A stretch of 64,000 bases of DNA from an uncultured Mollicutes bacterium (GCA_900548675.1 URLJ01000001.1:1-64000), one strand, 5' to 3'. Shown: positions 24,294 through 32,390, counted from the first letter of the stretch. Notes: generated from the letters alone by a model not told the origin. Translations and numbers: made by a program.

Positions 24294-24370
24294 TGGTAGC
24301 GACAGTTGGACTCGAACCAACGACCTACTGGGTATGAACCAGTTGCACTAGCCAACTGTGCTATGTCGCT
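24294..24370 (-). tRNA. tRNA-Met(CAT), elongator type
   Basis: Acceptor AGCGACA/TGTCGCT with a paired first position (not an initiator), A73, encoded CCA, anticodon stem ACTGG/CCAGT with loop TTCATAC. A lysidine-modified Ile tRNA cannot be excluded by sequence. Confidence 0.88.
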
Positions 24371-24479
24371 ATATAGGTGGTGTTCGAGGATTTAAGTACT
24401 ATTACCTCGTATCGGCTCCCTCGCGCCGCACATTTGTTGGTCATTTATTATACGCGACAACTGTGAACTCTCGCGTAGC

Positions 24480-24554
24480 TGGCACCGGCGCTAAGACTCG
24501 AACTCAGACAAACAGTTTTGGAGACTGTTGTGCTACCGATTACACTACACCGAT
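24480..24554 (-). tRNA. tRNA-Trp(CCA)
   Basis: Acceptor ATCGGTG/CGCCGGT, the tryptophan discriminator G73, encoded CCA, anticodon stem ACAGT/ACTGT with loop CTCCAAA. Confidence 0.92.
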
Positions 24555-24617
24555 ATAGACTACCAGGCTTAACTTATAATGCGCCAAACCTGTTTGCAAC
24601 TTCCAATGCGCATATAA

Positions 24618-24794
24618 TTAAACAGCTTTCTTCCAATTAAAACCGAAGGCGCGTTTGCCAGTATTAATAGAATTAACTATTAACATTTGAACTTTCCAGT
24701 CATCCATTTTTGTATCAATAGATGCAGAAGCCTCCTTAATTGAATTGAATTGTGCTATTTCTTTTTTATCTTTTACTTGTTTAATTTTTTCCAT
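24618..24794 (-). CDS. NUMOD1-like DNA-binding microprotein, 58 aa
   Basis: A short gene with AAAGGTGGTTATATA before the ATG. The sequence IAQFNSIKEASASIDT, then MLIVNSINTGKRAFGFNWKK, matches the NUMOD1 helix-turn-helix repeat normally found at the C-terminus of HNH or GIY-YIG homing endonucleases. Here it stands alone between tRNA-Gly and tRNA-Trp. It may be the remnant of a homing nuclease or a specificity subunit working with a separate HNH protein. Confidence 0.65.
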   Translation of the reverse strand: MEKIKQVKDKKEIAQFNSIKEASASIDTKMDDWKVQMLIVNSINTGKRAFGFNWKKAV

Positions 24795-24819
24795 TATATA
24801 ACCACCTTTCTAAATTGAT

Positions 24820-24895
24820 TGGAGCACGATGCGAGACTCGAACTCGCCCCATCTGCTTGGAAGGCAGGAATGCTAGCCACTGACACCAATCGTGC
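24820..24895 (-). tRNA. tRNA-Gly(TCC)
   Basis: Acceptor GCACGAT/ATCGTGC, the glycine discriminator T73, encoded CCA, anticodon stem CTGC/GCAG with loop CTTCCAA. Confidence 0.92.
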
Positions 24896-25753
24896 AAATA
24901 AAGGTTAGTACTTTTGATAAAGCAGACTGTACCAAACTGCTTTTGTAATAGCTATCGTTGAGAGCCTTTACCTTCCTGCATCTTCACTCAAAGGTGAGCC
25001 GCGTACACCATCTCTCAATATTAAACAGGGTCTATTGTTCCACTATTACATCAATAATCTTACATATCTCAGTTTAGTTTGTACCTCGTTACTCTTTATG
25101 AATAAGTATTTTCATACTGGAAGATTACAGAATACTTCCAACTAACAGTTCAACTCTGTAAGATAATTCACCTATCTTCATCTGGGAATATTTACTGTTA
25201 GAGCCTAAGCCACGACATTTTCAACCCAACTCCAACTCGTCTTGCAATTAGCAAGTTTGCCAGAGCGTCCGCTTAGCTTCACTTTCTCACGACTAAACTC
25301 ATCTTGAAACCAGACCTCTAATATATTTCCACCGAATTTCACTTGGAGCCACTTCCAACTCCTTTGGTCTGTGCCTTACGCCGTTGATAGCGCATTCAGC
25401 CATAATGACTATTGTTCTTGTACTTTTTTGAGCTACCCGATTTCCACCACGAGGAGGTAAGTACACTGGAAATCATATTTGGTTTGGTGGGGCGGCACTC
25501 CCACATCTCTTATAAGCCCTAAATCTTACCTATAATGGATTTTAACCATTCCTCCACAGTTGCCCGGCTGTCACGGACTCGAACCGTTCGATATTAGGGT
25601 TGATAGCTGCCTTTCTATCCTCAAACCTGCAATAGGCCGTTGCTGGTTATAACTTTTTCGTATCGCCGACACTCTCTCGCTACAAGAGCCGCTTGCCTAA
25701 ATTCACTATTAGGTCTGTTACAGACTGTTTCGCATTTCACCTATCGCTATGTA
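24896..25753 (-). ncRNA. Structured non-coding stretch, about 860 nt, with a T-arm-like element
   Basis: No gene is supported in this long gap of the tRNA operon. Base composition is GC-richer than in the coding DNA. At 25570-25590 a perfect T-arm (ACGG-TTCGAGT-CCGT) occurs without a complete tRNA around it. About 50 nt upstream is ACCAGCAAC, similar to the CAGCAA motif of the modules at 31-32 kb. Probably one or more folded RNAs. Confidence 0.5.
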
Positions 25754-25966
25754 TTAAACAGAAAAATAACTAACTGAGCAATTAGGATATTCTGTTTTTA
25801 ATTGATTAGTACGTTCTTTTGCTATTGGCGCACTTTCTACATATTCACTATAAATTATTTTATAAGGAACATCAGAATTTATGCGTCCTCCTTCTGCTAC
25901 TATTATTTTTTGTCTTATTTTCTTTTCTACTTTCTTTTCTACAACATTAGATTTTTTTACTGCCAT
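25754..25966 (-). CDS. Hypothetical protein, 70 aa
   Basis: Basic N-terminus rich in Lys and Val (MAVKKSNVVEKKVEKKIRQK), then a beta-alpha unit (YKIIYSEYVESAPIAKERTN). The ATG follows AAAGGAAGTATTTAAT. Co-transcribed with gene 25993 and with the RNAs downstream. Unrecognised. Confidence 0.65.
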   Translation of the reverse strand: MAVKKSNVVEKKVEKKIRQKIIVAEGGRINSDVPYKIIYSEYVESAPIAKERTNQLKTEYPNCSVSYFSV

Positions 25967-25992
25967 ATTAAATACTTCCTTTCTTTTTATAT

Positions 25993-26337
25993 TTATTGTG
26001 GTATTTTCAATTTTTTAATTACTTCAACTTTTGCTATAAATTTGCCAAGTTTAAAAGTTATTTTACCGTTATTTACTGTTAAAATTGTACCTTCTTTAAA
26101 GTTATTTATTATATTTTGAATAATTTTATTTTTAAGACTATCGGTTGTAAGTAAATTATTGTCCTCTAACAAAGCTTTTGCTTCAGTAAATTTTATTTCA
26201 TAAACTTTGTCATTCACAGTAATTAAATTATAAATTCCATTACCTGTCATTGAGTATTTTCTTTGATAAGTATTAGGAAAATATTTTTTTAAAAACTCAC
26301 CAAACTTATAATCATATTCCCAAAAATATTCTATCAT
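25993..26337 (-). CDS. Hypothetical protein, 114 aa
   Basis: First gene after the promoter at 26369-26397. Soluble alpha/beta protein with a C-terminal beta-rich part (TILTVNNGKITFKLGKFIAK). No recognised motif. The ribosome site is weak (GGAAAGTGATTTGA). Confidence 0.65.
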   Translation of the reverse strand: MIEYFWEYDYKFGEFLKKYFPNTYQRKYSMTGNGIYNLITVNDKVYEIKFTEAKALLEDNNLLTTDSLKNKIIQNIINNFKEGTILTVNNGKITFKLGKFIAKVEVIKKLKIPQ

Positions 26338-26368
26338 TCAAATCACTTTCCTTTCTTTCTATAATATA

Positions 26369-26397
26369 ATTATACATTAATTTTTATAAAAAGTCAA
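26369..26397 (-). promoter_or_regulatory. Promoter of the mixed protein-tRNA operon
   Basis: TTGACT, a 17-bp spacer and TATAAT on the minus strand. No terminator is clear before 21.9 kb, so it may drive about 4.5 kb that includes five tRNAs. Confidence 0.8.
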
Positions 26398-26399
26398 AT

Positions 26400-26577
26400 T
26401 TGCGAAACCTCACATCACGCGGAGTGCCTTTCCTCTCAGCCACCGCCCAGTTTCCCAGGCAGGAAGGAGTCGAACCTTCGTCCGCAACTTGATAAAAGAA
26501 AGTATATACTTTTGCAACGTTTTAGAGTGTTGCTCCTCTGCGCTGGTATTATATATATTAAATATTATATAATCAAT
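26400..26577 (-). ncRNA. tRNA-like or structured RNA after HNH gene
   Basis: A perfect T-arm (GAAGG-TTCGACT-CCTTC, near 26466-26482) is preceded by a palindromic arm AAAGTATATACTTT and GCAAC/GTTGC helices, and enclosed by CCAG/CTGG plus CAG/CTG. It does not fold as a standard tRNA and no anticodon can be assigned. It lies directly downstream of an HNH gene. Confidence 0.45.
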
Positions 26578-27108
26578 TTAAATTAAAGCCCATTCTTCGT
26601 CTGTATACTGTTTTATTTCTGATTTTTTAGATGGTAATTTTTCTGAAATGCACCATTTTCTAATAGCATTATCACTAACTTCAAACATTTTTCCAATTAG
26701 TACAAAAGAATTGTTTCTTATTAAATTTTTTAATTCTTCACGAGAAGGTCGATTTGCAACCTTTCTACGGTATAAACTACTACATTTAAAACATCTAATA
26801 TTTTCAGAATTAATGATTGTCCCACAGTCGCAACATTTATTTGGCGGACTTATATAATAATCGTTTTCTTTTTCAAATTTTCCAGTTTGATGAAATCTAG
26901 TATGGTCTCCTTTTGTTTTAAAAACCATTAAATTAGAAGGATTATTATTGCTTCTATTTTCATCTATGTGATGAACTACTTCTTCCGAAGTTAAATTTCT
27001 ACCAAGCATTTTTTCAGCAACTAAAATATGGTCATAAACACAACCAGAATTACCTATTGTTCTAGAATGATTAGGACACCAACTAGCATCATAGCCATTT
27101 ATATTCAT
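26578..27108 (-). CDS. HNH endonuclease with zinc ribbon and HTH
   Basis: 176 residues. HNH core: VYDHILVAEKMLGRNLTSEE, then VVHHIDENRSNNNPSNLMV with the catalytic His pair and Asn, then HTRFHQ. A zinc ribbon follows (CCDCG, CFKC), and a C-terminal helix-turn-helix (LIGKMFEVSDNAIRKWCISEKLP) for DNA binding. It stands between tRNA-Lys and a tRNA-like RNA, the usual landing place of freestanding phage homing nucleases. The ATG follows AAAGAGGTATTAAA. Confidence 0.85.
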   Translation of the reverse strand: MNINGYDASWCPNHSRTIGNSGCVYDHILVAEKMLGRNLTSEEVVHHIDENRSNNNPSNLMVFKTKGDHTRFHQTGKFEKENDYYISPPNKCCDCGTIINSENIRCFKCSSLYRRKVANRPSREELKNLIRNNSFVLIGKMFEVSDNAIRKWCISEKLPSKKSEIKQYTDEEWALI

Positions 27109-27124
27109 TTTAATACCTCTTTTA

Positions 27125-27198
27125 TGGTGAGGATACCAAGAATCGGACTTGAGTCTATTGATTAAAAGTCAATTGCTTTACCACTAAGCTATATCCCC
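27125..27198 (-). tRNA. tRNA-Lys(TTT)
   Basis: Acceptor GGGGATA/TATCCTC, A73, encoded CCA, anticodon stem ATTGA/TCAAT with loop CTTTTAA. Confidence 0.92.
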
Positions 27199-27204
27199 AT
27201 TTAT

Positions 27205-27281
27205 TGGTGGAGAATGACGGACTCGAACCGTCCACCTTCTCGGTGCAAGCGAGATGTTCTAGCCAGATGAACTAATTCCCC
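27205..27281 (-). tRNA. tRNA-Ala(TGC), second copy
   Basis: Acceptor GGGGAAT/ATTCTCC with G3-U70, A73, encoded CCA, anticodon stem TCTCG/CGAGA with loop CTTGCAC. It differs greatly from the copy at 2908, so the two were probably acquired separately. Confidence 0.92.
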
Positions 27282-27405
27282 ATAGGCCCTCGTTTGTTTT
27301 GTTATCGCGTCTCTGCCAGTCAAACGAGCAAATATCTCACGCCTATTAAATTATAGGTAATTCTCAATTTATTATTCTATTTAACGCTCCTGAGAAAAGA
27401 GCACT

Positions 27406-27480
27406 TGGCGCCTCGACCGAGAATTGAACTCGGGTCTCCTGCGTGACAGGCAGGTGTCATGACCACTAAACTACCGAGAC
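27406..27480 (-). tRNA. tRNA-Asp(GTC)
   Basis: Acceptor GTCTCGG/TCGAGGC, G73, encoded CCA, anticodon stem CCTGC/GCAGG with loop CTGTCAC. Confidence 0.92.
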
Positions 27481-27582
27481 ATTAATACAGTTTTGATGTA
27501 GACTGTAAACTACCTCTATGTCCTTTAGATGTCGCATAGAGTGACCTCGAGATTGGAAAGACCTCTCTCATATAATGTTCCC

Positions 27583-27670
27583 TGGCGCGTACTCAAGGAT
27601 TCGAACCTTGGAGCCGTTTCCGACTTCCAGTTTTCAAGACTGGCGCCTTCAGCCACTCGGCCAAGTACGC
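27583..27670 (-). tRNA. tRNA-Ser(TGA)
   Basis: Class II tRNA with a long variable arm; acceptor GCGTACT/AGTACGC, G73, encoded CCA, anticodon stem CCAGT/ACTGG with loop CTTGAAA. Confidence 0.92.
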
Positions 27671-27676
27671 ATATGT

Positions 27677-27751
27677 TGGTAGCCCGTACCAGAGTCGAAC
27701 TGGTGACTCCACCGTGAAAGGGTGGTGGCTTGACCACTTGCCCAACGGGCC
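27677..27751 (-). tRNA. tRNA-Glu(TTC)
   Basis: Acceptor GGCCCGT/ACGGGCT, A73, encoded CCA, anticodon stem CCACC/GGTGG with loop CTTTCAC. Confidence 0.92.
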
Positions 27752-27920
27752 ATATAAACTCTCACAGCCAGCTCTTTATATTCTATGTAAACATGACGAC
27801 GAATTCTATTGAGCATCTTTAAGAGTTACCTCGCCGATTGTACCCACTGTGATAGGGAGGCTATAACTTATCGCTATTAACACTTAGCTTGGTGCGAACA
27901 TACCAAGTACCTCTTTTTTT
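27752..27920 (-). other. Leader of the Glu-Ser-Asp-Ala-Lys tRNA transcript
   Basis: About 170 nt between promoter and first tRNA, with the hairpin CTTGGT/ACCAAG near the 5' end. No ORF is supported. Confidence 0.5.
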
Positions 27921-27931
27921 AATCTATAATA

Positions 27932-27960
27932 ATTATACTATAATTTTAAATAAAAATCAA
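27932..27960 (-). promoter_or_regulatory. Promoter of five-tRNA cluster
   Basis: TTGATT, a 17-bp spacer and TATAAT on the minus strand. Confidence 0.8.
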
Positions 27961-28337
27961 ATTTTTATTCCTTTATTTTCCAAATTTAATAAACATTCTG
28001 CTAAATAATCATCATTATGCTCTTTATAAATCATTAATCCTCGTTGTGAAATATCTTTACCTAAAACAATAAATCTATTAACTTCTTCTTCGTTATATCG
28101 TTTGGATAATTGAGTACGCATCATTTTGGGATTTGGATTATATCCTCTTTGTCTCATTTCATTAAAAATTAAAATAGAATATGCCACTAAAAAACTTTCT
28201 GAATGATTAAAAACATAATTAACTACTGCGTGTTTTCTACCCCAGCCATTTCCTAATAAAGCTGCGCATTCTCTCCACTGTCCACATAATTGTTGTTGTG
28301 GTAATTTATGAATTAAATTTTGATGCCATAATCTCAT
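27957..28337 (-). CDS. Pyrimidine-dimer DNA glycosylase, DenV/T4 endonuclease V-like
   Basis: 126 residues. The start MRLWHQNLIHKLPQQQLCGQWRECAALLGNGWG, followed by KHAVVNYVF and EMRQRGYNPN, matches the Pyr_excise family: N-terminal catalytic amine, GQxREC and the glutamate region of the active site. It should cut the glycosyl bond and backbone at UV dimers. The stop overlaps the promoter of the tRNA cluster. Confidence 0.85.
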   Translation of the reverse strand: MRLWHQNLIHKLPQQQLCGQWRECAALLGNGWGRKHAVVNYVFNHSESFLVAYSILIFNEMRQRGYNPNPKMMRTQLSKRYNEEEVNRFIVLGKDISQRGLMIYKEHNDDYLAECLLNLENKGIKI

Positions 28338-28367
28338 ATCACATCATTCCTTTCTAACTATAATATA

Positions 28368-28396
28368 ATTATACCATAGTTTGGAAAGAAAATCAA
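28368..28396 (-). promoter_or_regulatory. Promoter for denV-like gene
   Basis: TTGATT, a 17-bp spacer and TATAAT on the minus strand, partly inside the end of gene 28393. Confidence 0.8.
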
Positions 28397-28797
28397 ATTT
28401 CTTGAATTAATTTTGCAACTTTTATTAATTTTTCATAATCTAATTGTTCTAATACTTTATAATCTTCTGCACTAGTTACTAATTTTAATTGGTCTAATAA
28501 TGCTTTTTTATGTGCGTTTCTAATTATTAATTGCAATTGAGCATGCGCTTTTATTGCTTCTTCTTTTTCTTTTTCAATTTGTTTGTTAGTTTTAACAATA
28601 CATTCAACATTTTTTAACATAGTTTCATCATATCTAATATCTACGATATCAACTTGACTAACTCTTGCTAGCGCGAAGCCACTATTAGTATTAACAACTA
28701 CAATATCGCCTATTTCTACTCCGTCAAAATTATTATAAGTATATTCATTTCCGCTATAACTATCTTGGTAATTATTTTTAAATTGAACTTTTATCAT
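28393..28797 (-). CDS. Hypothetical protein, SH3-like start and coiled-coil tail
   Basis: 134 residues. The first 50 read as a small beta barrel (VEIGDIVVVNTNSGFALARVSQVD), like KOW/SH3 or PriA-type accessory domains. The remainder is a charged helix (KEKEEAIKAHAQLQLIIRNA). The ATG follows AAAGGAGAATAAAT. Role unknown. Confidence 0.7.
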   Translation of the reverse strand: MIKVQFKNNYQDSYSGNEYTYNNFDGVEIGDIVVVNTNSGFALARVSQVDIVDIRYDETMLKNVECIVKTNKQIEKEKEEAIKAHAQLQLIIRNAHKKALLDQLKLVTSAEDYKVLEQLDYEKLIKVAKLIQEI

Positions 28798-28799
28798 AT

Positions 28800-29126
28800 T
28801 TATTCTCCTTTCTTTAATAATTTTTCAAAAATATGCGCGTTTTCTTCAATTAAATTACAAATATTATCTAACTGCTTTAAATAACCTTTTCCAATATTGC
28901 TTCTTAACAATTCTGCACAAATTTCGGCGCAAATTTGTTCTTGAGAGTTTTTAAAATCAGCTGAATAAACTCTATGATAACTTACCGCGATTGGTATTTC
29001 ACTTTCAAATACGAATATAAGAATTTCGTTTTCACCAAAGACCAATTTAATATATCTATCATAATCGTCCTCCATTACATTATAATATATGTAATTAATC
29101 AAATCTTCTAAATGGTCTACTTTCAT
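28800..29126 (-). CDS. Hypothetical protein, 108 aa
   Basis: Acidic alpha/beta protein (DDYDRYIKLVFGENEILIFV, then helices). The ATG follows GGAGGAATAAGA and the stop is 2 bases from the next start. Unrecognised. Confidence 0.7.
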   Translation of the reverse strand: MKVDHLEDLINYIYYNVMEDDYDRYIKLVFGENEILIFVFESEIPIAVSYHRVYSADFKNSQEQICAEICAELLRSNIGKGYLKQLDNICNLIEENAHIFEKLLKKGE

Positions 29127-29128
29127 TC

Positions 29129-29431
29129 TTATTCCTCCCAGAATTCAATATTATCTATATGTTCTTTACACACCTTTGATATTTTTTGCACAAAATAAAT
29201 AAAATTTGGATTATATTCTACAACAATTAAACAAGGTTTAAAATCATCAAAGGTAGTTTGTAATACTCTACCTCCAAATTTTAAATTCCATTCTGCTAAA
29301 AAATCTATAATGGTTCCATCACTTATACAAATATAATTTTCACTCCAATAATTATCATATTTTCTTCGTTTATTAAAAGAAACATATTGTTTCTTCATTG
29401 CTGGGTTTTTAACTTTCTCTTTTATTCTCAT
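29129..29431 (-). CDS. Hypothetical protein, 100 aa
   Basis: The start is set at ATG 29431 (after GAGAGTTGATAAAT). A basic N-terminus (MRIKEKVKNPAMKKQYVSFN) precedes an aromatic alpha/beta domain. It is the first gene after tRNA-Arg(TCT), so tRNA processing may create its 5' end. Unrecognised. Confidence 0.65.
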   Translation of the reverse strand: MRIKEKVKNPAMKKQYVSFNKRRKYDNYWSENYICISDGTIIDFLAEWNLKFGGRVLQTTFDDFKPCLIVVEYNPNFIYFVQKISKVCKEHIDNIEFWEE

Positions 29432-29452
29432 ATTTATCAACTCTCTTTCTTA

Positions 29453-29530
29453 TGGTAGACGCAGAGAGACTCGAACTCCCGACCCACGCTTTAGAAGAGC
29501 GTTGCTCTAATCCATCTGAGCTATGCGTCT
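29453..29530 (-). tRNA. tRNA-Arg(TCT)
   Basis: Acceptor AGACGCA/TGCGTCT, A73, encoded CCA, anticodon stem ACGCT/AGCGT with loop CTTCTAA. Confidence 0.92.
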
Positions 29531-29650
29531 ATAAGTGGCAGCTACTCGGCGAAACTGCCTGCGGAATATTGTTAACACTTTTTATGTTAGAATTGGCTCC
29601 TAGAGCATATATCCTACATTCCTTTTACCAACTTTGCAACCGAGTTCTTT

Positions 29651-29727
29651 TGGTACTCGATGATGGAATCGAACCATCGACCTCTGCGTTATCAGCACAG
29701 CGCTCTAACCGACTGAGCTAATCGAGT
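29651..29727 (-). tRNA. tRNA-Ile(GAT)
   Basis: Acceptor ACTCGAT/ATCGAGT, A73, encoded CCA, anticodon stem CTGTG/CGCAG (one wobble) with loop CTGATAA. Confidence 0.92.
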
Positions 29728-29730
29728 ATA

Positions 29731-29916
29731 TTATTGTTCAAAATCACCTTCGTAAAAAATTAAGCCTATTAACATTCCCAAAATTGAAGAAACTAATAAT
29801 CCTCCTAAAAAACTTGCTTGAAATGCCATCCAAGACATACTGATTGTACCTCCTGCAACACCTATAATTATTAAATAAAACCCAAGTTTTTTAAAAAATA
29901 CCCTTGTCTTACTCAT
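29731..29916 (-). CDS. Small membrane protein, two TM helices
   Basis: 61 residues with hydrophobic segments at about 11-32 (GFYLIIIGVAGGTISMSW) and 35-55 (GGLLVSSILGMLIGLIF), a basic start and an acidic end. ATG behind TAGGAGGAAAGAA. Holin-like in size, but no partner lysin is adjacent. It is followed by tRNA-Ile in the same transcript. Confidence 0.7.
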   Translation of the reverse strand: MSKTRVFFKKLGFYLIIIGVAGGTISMSWMAFQASFLGGLLVSSILGMLIGLIFYEGDFEQ

Positions 29917-29936
29917 TTCTTTCCTCCTATAATATA

Positions 29937-29965
29937 ATTATATAACAATTTTTATGTAAAATCAA
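29937..29965 (-). promoter_or_regulatory. Promoter for gene 29731 and tRNAs Ile, Arg
   Basis: TTGATT, a 17-bp spacer and TATAAT on the minus strand. Confidence 0.8.
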
Positions 29966-29979
29966 CTTTATAAAAGGAA

Positions 29980-30013
29980 TGCGCGAAAAGTAAGAAAATT
30001 ATGCTTTCCGCGC
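29980..30013 (-). terminator. Hairpin terminator with GCGCG stem
   Basis: GCGCGGAAAG pairs with CTTTTCGCGC (one wobble), then ATTCCTTTTAT on the minus strand. It ends the unit containing gene 30023. Confidence 0.65.
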
Positions 30014-30022
30014 CGTAGTCTA

Positions 30023-30229
30023 TTAATTTGTTAAATCTTTTACTGTGTTTTTTGTTGTGTCTATTGGATGTTCTACTGTTTGTTCAATTCCTCGCACGAA
30101 GCCTTTGTCATCTTTTTTTACTATTTCGTAATTATTAACTAAGGTATAAGTTACACCTACTGTTAACATTATAGCTAGTATAATAAGAAGCCAATGCCAC
30201 CAGTGCCAATGAAAATCTCTGTGTTCCAT
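30023..30229 (-). CDS. Small single-pass membrane protein, 68 aa
   Basis: A His/Trp-rich start (MEHRDFHWHWWHWLL) leads into one TM helix (residues 13-33), then a charged soluble tail. It looks like a type II anchor with the C-terminus outside. It lies directly downstream of the Ro60-like gene in the same transcript, so the two may work together. Function unknown. Confidence 0.7.
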   Translation of the reverse strand: MEHRDFHWHWWHWLLIILAIMLTVGVTYTLVNNYEIVKKDDKGFVRGIEQTVEHPIDTTKNTVKDLTN

Positions 30230-30282
30230 AGCAAAACTCCTTTTATATATATTAAATCAAAAGAGGTTGCCCTCAATTGATT

Positions 30283-31800
30283 TTATAATCTAACAACATC
30301 ATATATTGAATCATTTAGTGTTTTTAACATTGTGTTATATGGGTCTTCATCCACCGCCATTAATACGCTTCTAAAAGCTGAAACAGATTGCCCACTTACC
30401 ATTGCAATATTTTTTTGTTCGCATACTCCGTGATATACATCTTGTCTACTATCTACGTTCCAATATATTATTTTTGGAATAATATATCCGTGACGTTGAA
30501 ATCTCATTGCAATTTCATCCATTAGTTTGTTTTGTCTTGCAATTTCAGTATTTCCATACATTGATGAATAACGTGTTCCAGTTGCTCCATCAAATTCCAT
30601 ATCTGAAATTATTACAATCGCTTTAGGCATATCTTCTTGTGTTAATTTGTTGTTAATAGCAGTTTGTAACACTAAATTAAACGCAGCTTCTATATTAGTA
30701 TTGTCGACAATTGCTGGAATGCTTCTAACTTTTTCAGCTAAATTTAAACCTTTTAACTCTACAAAATTTGGTTTTGATGAGAAAGTCATAAAATTATTAT
30801 GCCAAGGTCCATTATTTCTTTCAGCAAAGTAAATTGCTAATCCTATTGAAGTACAAATTGGTCTTCCACTCATTGAGCCAGAAGTGTCTGCCATTACTAA
30901 TATATTGTTGTTTCCTTCAATATAATTTGGTAATGCTTTCCATTGTTCTTCAAGTACTTCATCCCATTTGTTAAAACTAAAATTACTGCTTCTCCAATTT
31001 TCTGACAATCCTGCGGCTTCCATTATATCATAAGGATATAATGTTTTTGCATTAATTTTTTCTTCTCCTGATTTTACTTTTTCAATGTACTCTTTAAATT
31101 TGATTAAATTATGCTCTCCAAAAGCATTTCTATATTTTTTCATTGCCAATGAAGGTACTTCATTGTACACAATTTTATCCCATTCATTTTTGCTCATATT
31201 TCTTTCAACTATATTAAGTTGTTTTCTTAATTTTGATAAAATTTGTCTATATTCTTTATATGAATAATGTAATTTTTTTGCAGTTAATTTACCTAATTTA
31301 GCGCTTTCGATTGACACACCAGATGTTGACTTTAACCATTTTGCTAATAAACTAATTTGTTTACCTGCCTCAAGCGCAGCTAAATCAGCTTCCAATTGAT
31401 TTTTTATAACATCAAATGCTAAATCTTCCAATGGTGTTTTTACAAATTCATATAAATCATCCCATCTACCAAAAATAGGCACTAAATTAATATTTTTTGC
31501 CATAACTTCTTGATGATAGTTTGCTAAATATTTTATTAAAATACGAAATGTTCTTCTTTCTCCAAGTCCACCTCTAATATTTCTTGCATAAAATAACATT
31601 TTCATAGCTAATAGTTGGTCTTCGGCAAAAGCTTTAATAAATTTCGTTTCAATTTCTTGTGAAGGTCTTGTTCTTAACGCACCAATTACTGCGAATAAAT
31701 CTAATAAATCTGAATTTGTTGTTCTATATGCTATCGCTCCATTTTCTGTTAATGTTTCGTTTGTTTCATTTTTAATACTTTTTATAAAATTTTCACTCAT
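30283..31800 (-). CDS. Ro60/TROVE- or DUF2828-like protein with vWA domain
   Basis: 505 residues. The N-terminal part has the signature YARNIRGGLGERRTFR (71-86) and VPIFGRWDDL (107-116), found in the TROVE/DUF2828 group of helical-repeat RNA-binding proteins. The C-terminal vWA domain has a complete MIDAS, MADTSGSMS (303-311), with later DNTN and SDMEFD. In Ro60 such a ring binds misfolded RNA and Y RNAs (family knowledge). The gene follows a 580-nt leader of four folded RNA modules (31832-32369) read from one promoter, which points to an RNP or to self-regulation by its own leader. ATG behind GGAGGTTTAAA. Confidence 0.8.
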   Translation of the reverse strand: MSENFIKSIKNETNETLTENGAIAYRTTNSDLLDLFAVIGALRTRPSQEIETKFIKAFAEDQLLAMKMLFYARNIRGGLGERRTFRILIKYLANYHQEVMAKNINLVPIFGRWDDLYEFVKTPLEDLAFDVIKNQLEADLAALEAGKQISLLAKWLKSTSGVSIESAKLGKLTAKKLHYSYKEYRQILSKLRKQLNIVERNMSKNEWDKIVYNEVPSLAMKKYRNAFGEHNLIKFKEYIEKVKSGEEKINAKTLYPYDIMEAAGLSENWRSSNFSFNKWDEVLEEQWKALPNYIEGNNNILVMADTSGSMSGRPICTSIGLAIYFAERNNGPWHNNFMTFSSKPNFVELKGLNLAEKVRSIPAIVDNTNIEAAFNLVLQTAINNKLTQEDMPKAIVIISDMEFDGATGTRYSSMYGNTEIARQNKLMDEIAMRFQRHGYIIPKIIYWNVDSRQDVYHGVCEQKNIAMVSGQSVSAFRSVLMAVDEDPYNTMLKTLNDSIYDVVRL

Positions 31801-31831
31801 TTTAAACCTCCATTTTCCTAAATAAAGACAA

Positions 31832-31912
31832 GGCGCTTATAACATTTCCTTTTGAGCAGGAAATTTAGGATTTGAACCTAAATAAACCAATAACGAATTT
31901 GCTGGATGCGCC
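31832..31912 (-). ncRNA. Leader module 4, cloverleaf-like, with T-arm
   Basis: Closed by GGCGC/GCGCC. After the 5' strand comes ATC-CAGCAA. Inside are a hairpin CCA/TGG, a true T-arm-like hairpin TTTAGG-TTCAAAT-CCTAAA and ATTTCC/GGAAAT. Overall a four-armed, tRNA-like layout of 81 nt without an anticodon. Confidence 0.65.
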
Positions 31913-31920
31913 TTTAAAAC

Positions 31921-31988
31921 TAGGGACTGATATCATTTTTCGGACTACACGTCTGACTTAATATACAATAAATTGCTGGCTGTCCCTA
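31921..31988 (-). ncRNA. Leader module 3
   Basis: 68 nt closed by TAGGGAC/GTCCCTA. AGC-CAGCAA follows the 5' strand; inner hairpins CAAT/ATTG and GAC/GTC. Confidence 0.6.
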
Positions 31989-32043
31989 CAATATAATATT
32001 TTTAATTTAACTCGTGTTTGAAAGATGTTCTTGGCATATTACT

Positions 32044-32181
32044 GGGGTCGCCTCAATCTTTCCTCCCACGACATTGTAAGCTTTTCGCATGGAGCGAAAT
32101 ACTTTCTAATTTGATGTTTTATCAAATTCCAAAATTACAAAAAATTGTAATACTGCTTTTACGCATTTGCTGTATGACCCC
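32044..32181 (-). ncRNA. Leader module 2
   Basis: 138 nt closed by GGGGTC/GACCCC. ATA-CAGCAA follows the 5' strand. Inner hairpins: ATTACAA/TTGTAAT, AATTTGAT/ATCAAATT and TTTCGC/GCGAAA. Confidence 0.65.
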
Positions 32182-32236
32182 TTAGATTACTAAAAGTATG
32201 TGTAATTGTGTTCGATATTAACTTTGACACTTTGCT

Positions 32237-32369
32237 GGGCTCGTCTCTGTTAATATCTTGCACCTAATATGTTCTGGAGCTTACTCCTCGTAAGCATTGT
32301 TGGACAAACCAACCTAATTTGTATCTAAAATACAAACTGTCTTTTTCAAGACGATTGCTGTGTGAGCCC
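32237..32369 (-). ncRNA. Leader module 1
   Basis: 133 nt closed by GGGCTC/GAGCCC, starting about 15 nt after the predicted transcript start. ACA-CAGCAA follows the 5' strand. Inner hairpins: GTCTT/AAGAC, TTTGTAT/ATACAAA, GTTGG/CCAAC and GCTTAC/GTAAGC. Confidence 0.65.
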
Positions 32370-32390
32370 TTATTTATTTTCTATAATATA

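Noticed and set aside
25560..25700. Intron-containing tRNA around the orphan T-arm
   Set aside because: A partial acceptor match exists, but no anticodon arm or group I core was found and the gap is too short for an intron.
27406..27751. Frames of 60-70 residues crossing the Asp, Ser and Glu tRNA genes on both strands
   Set aside because: They are shadows of tRNA genes.
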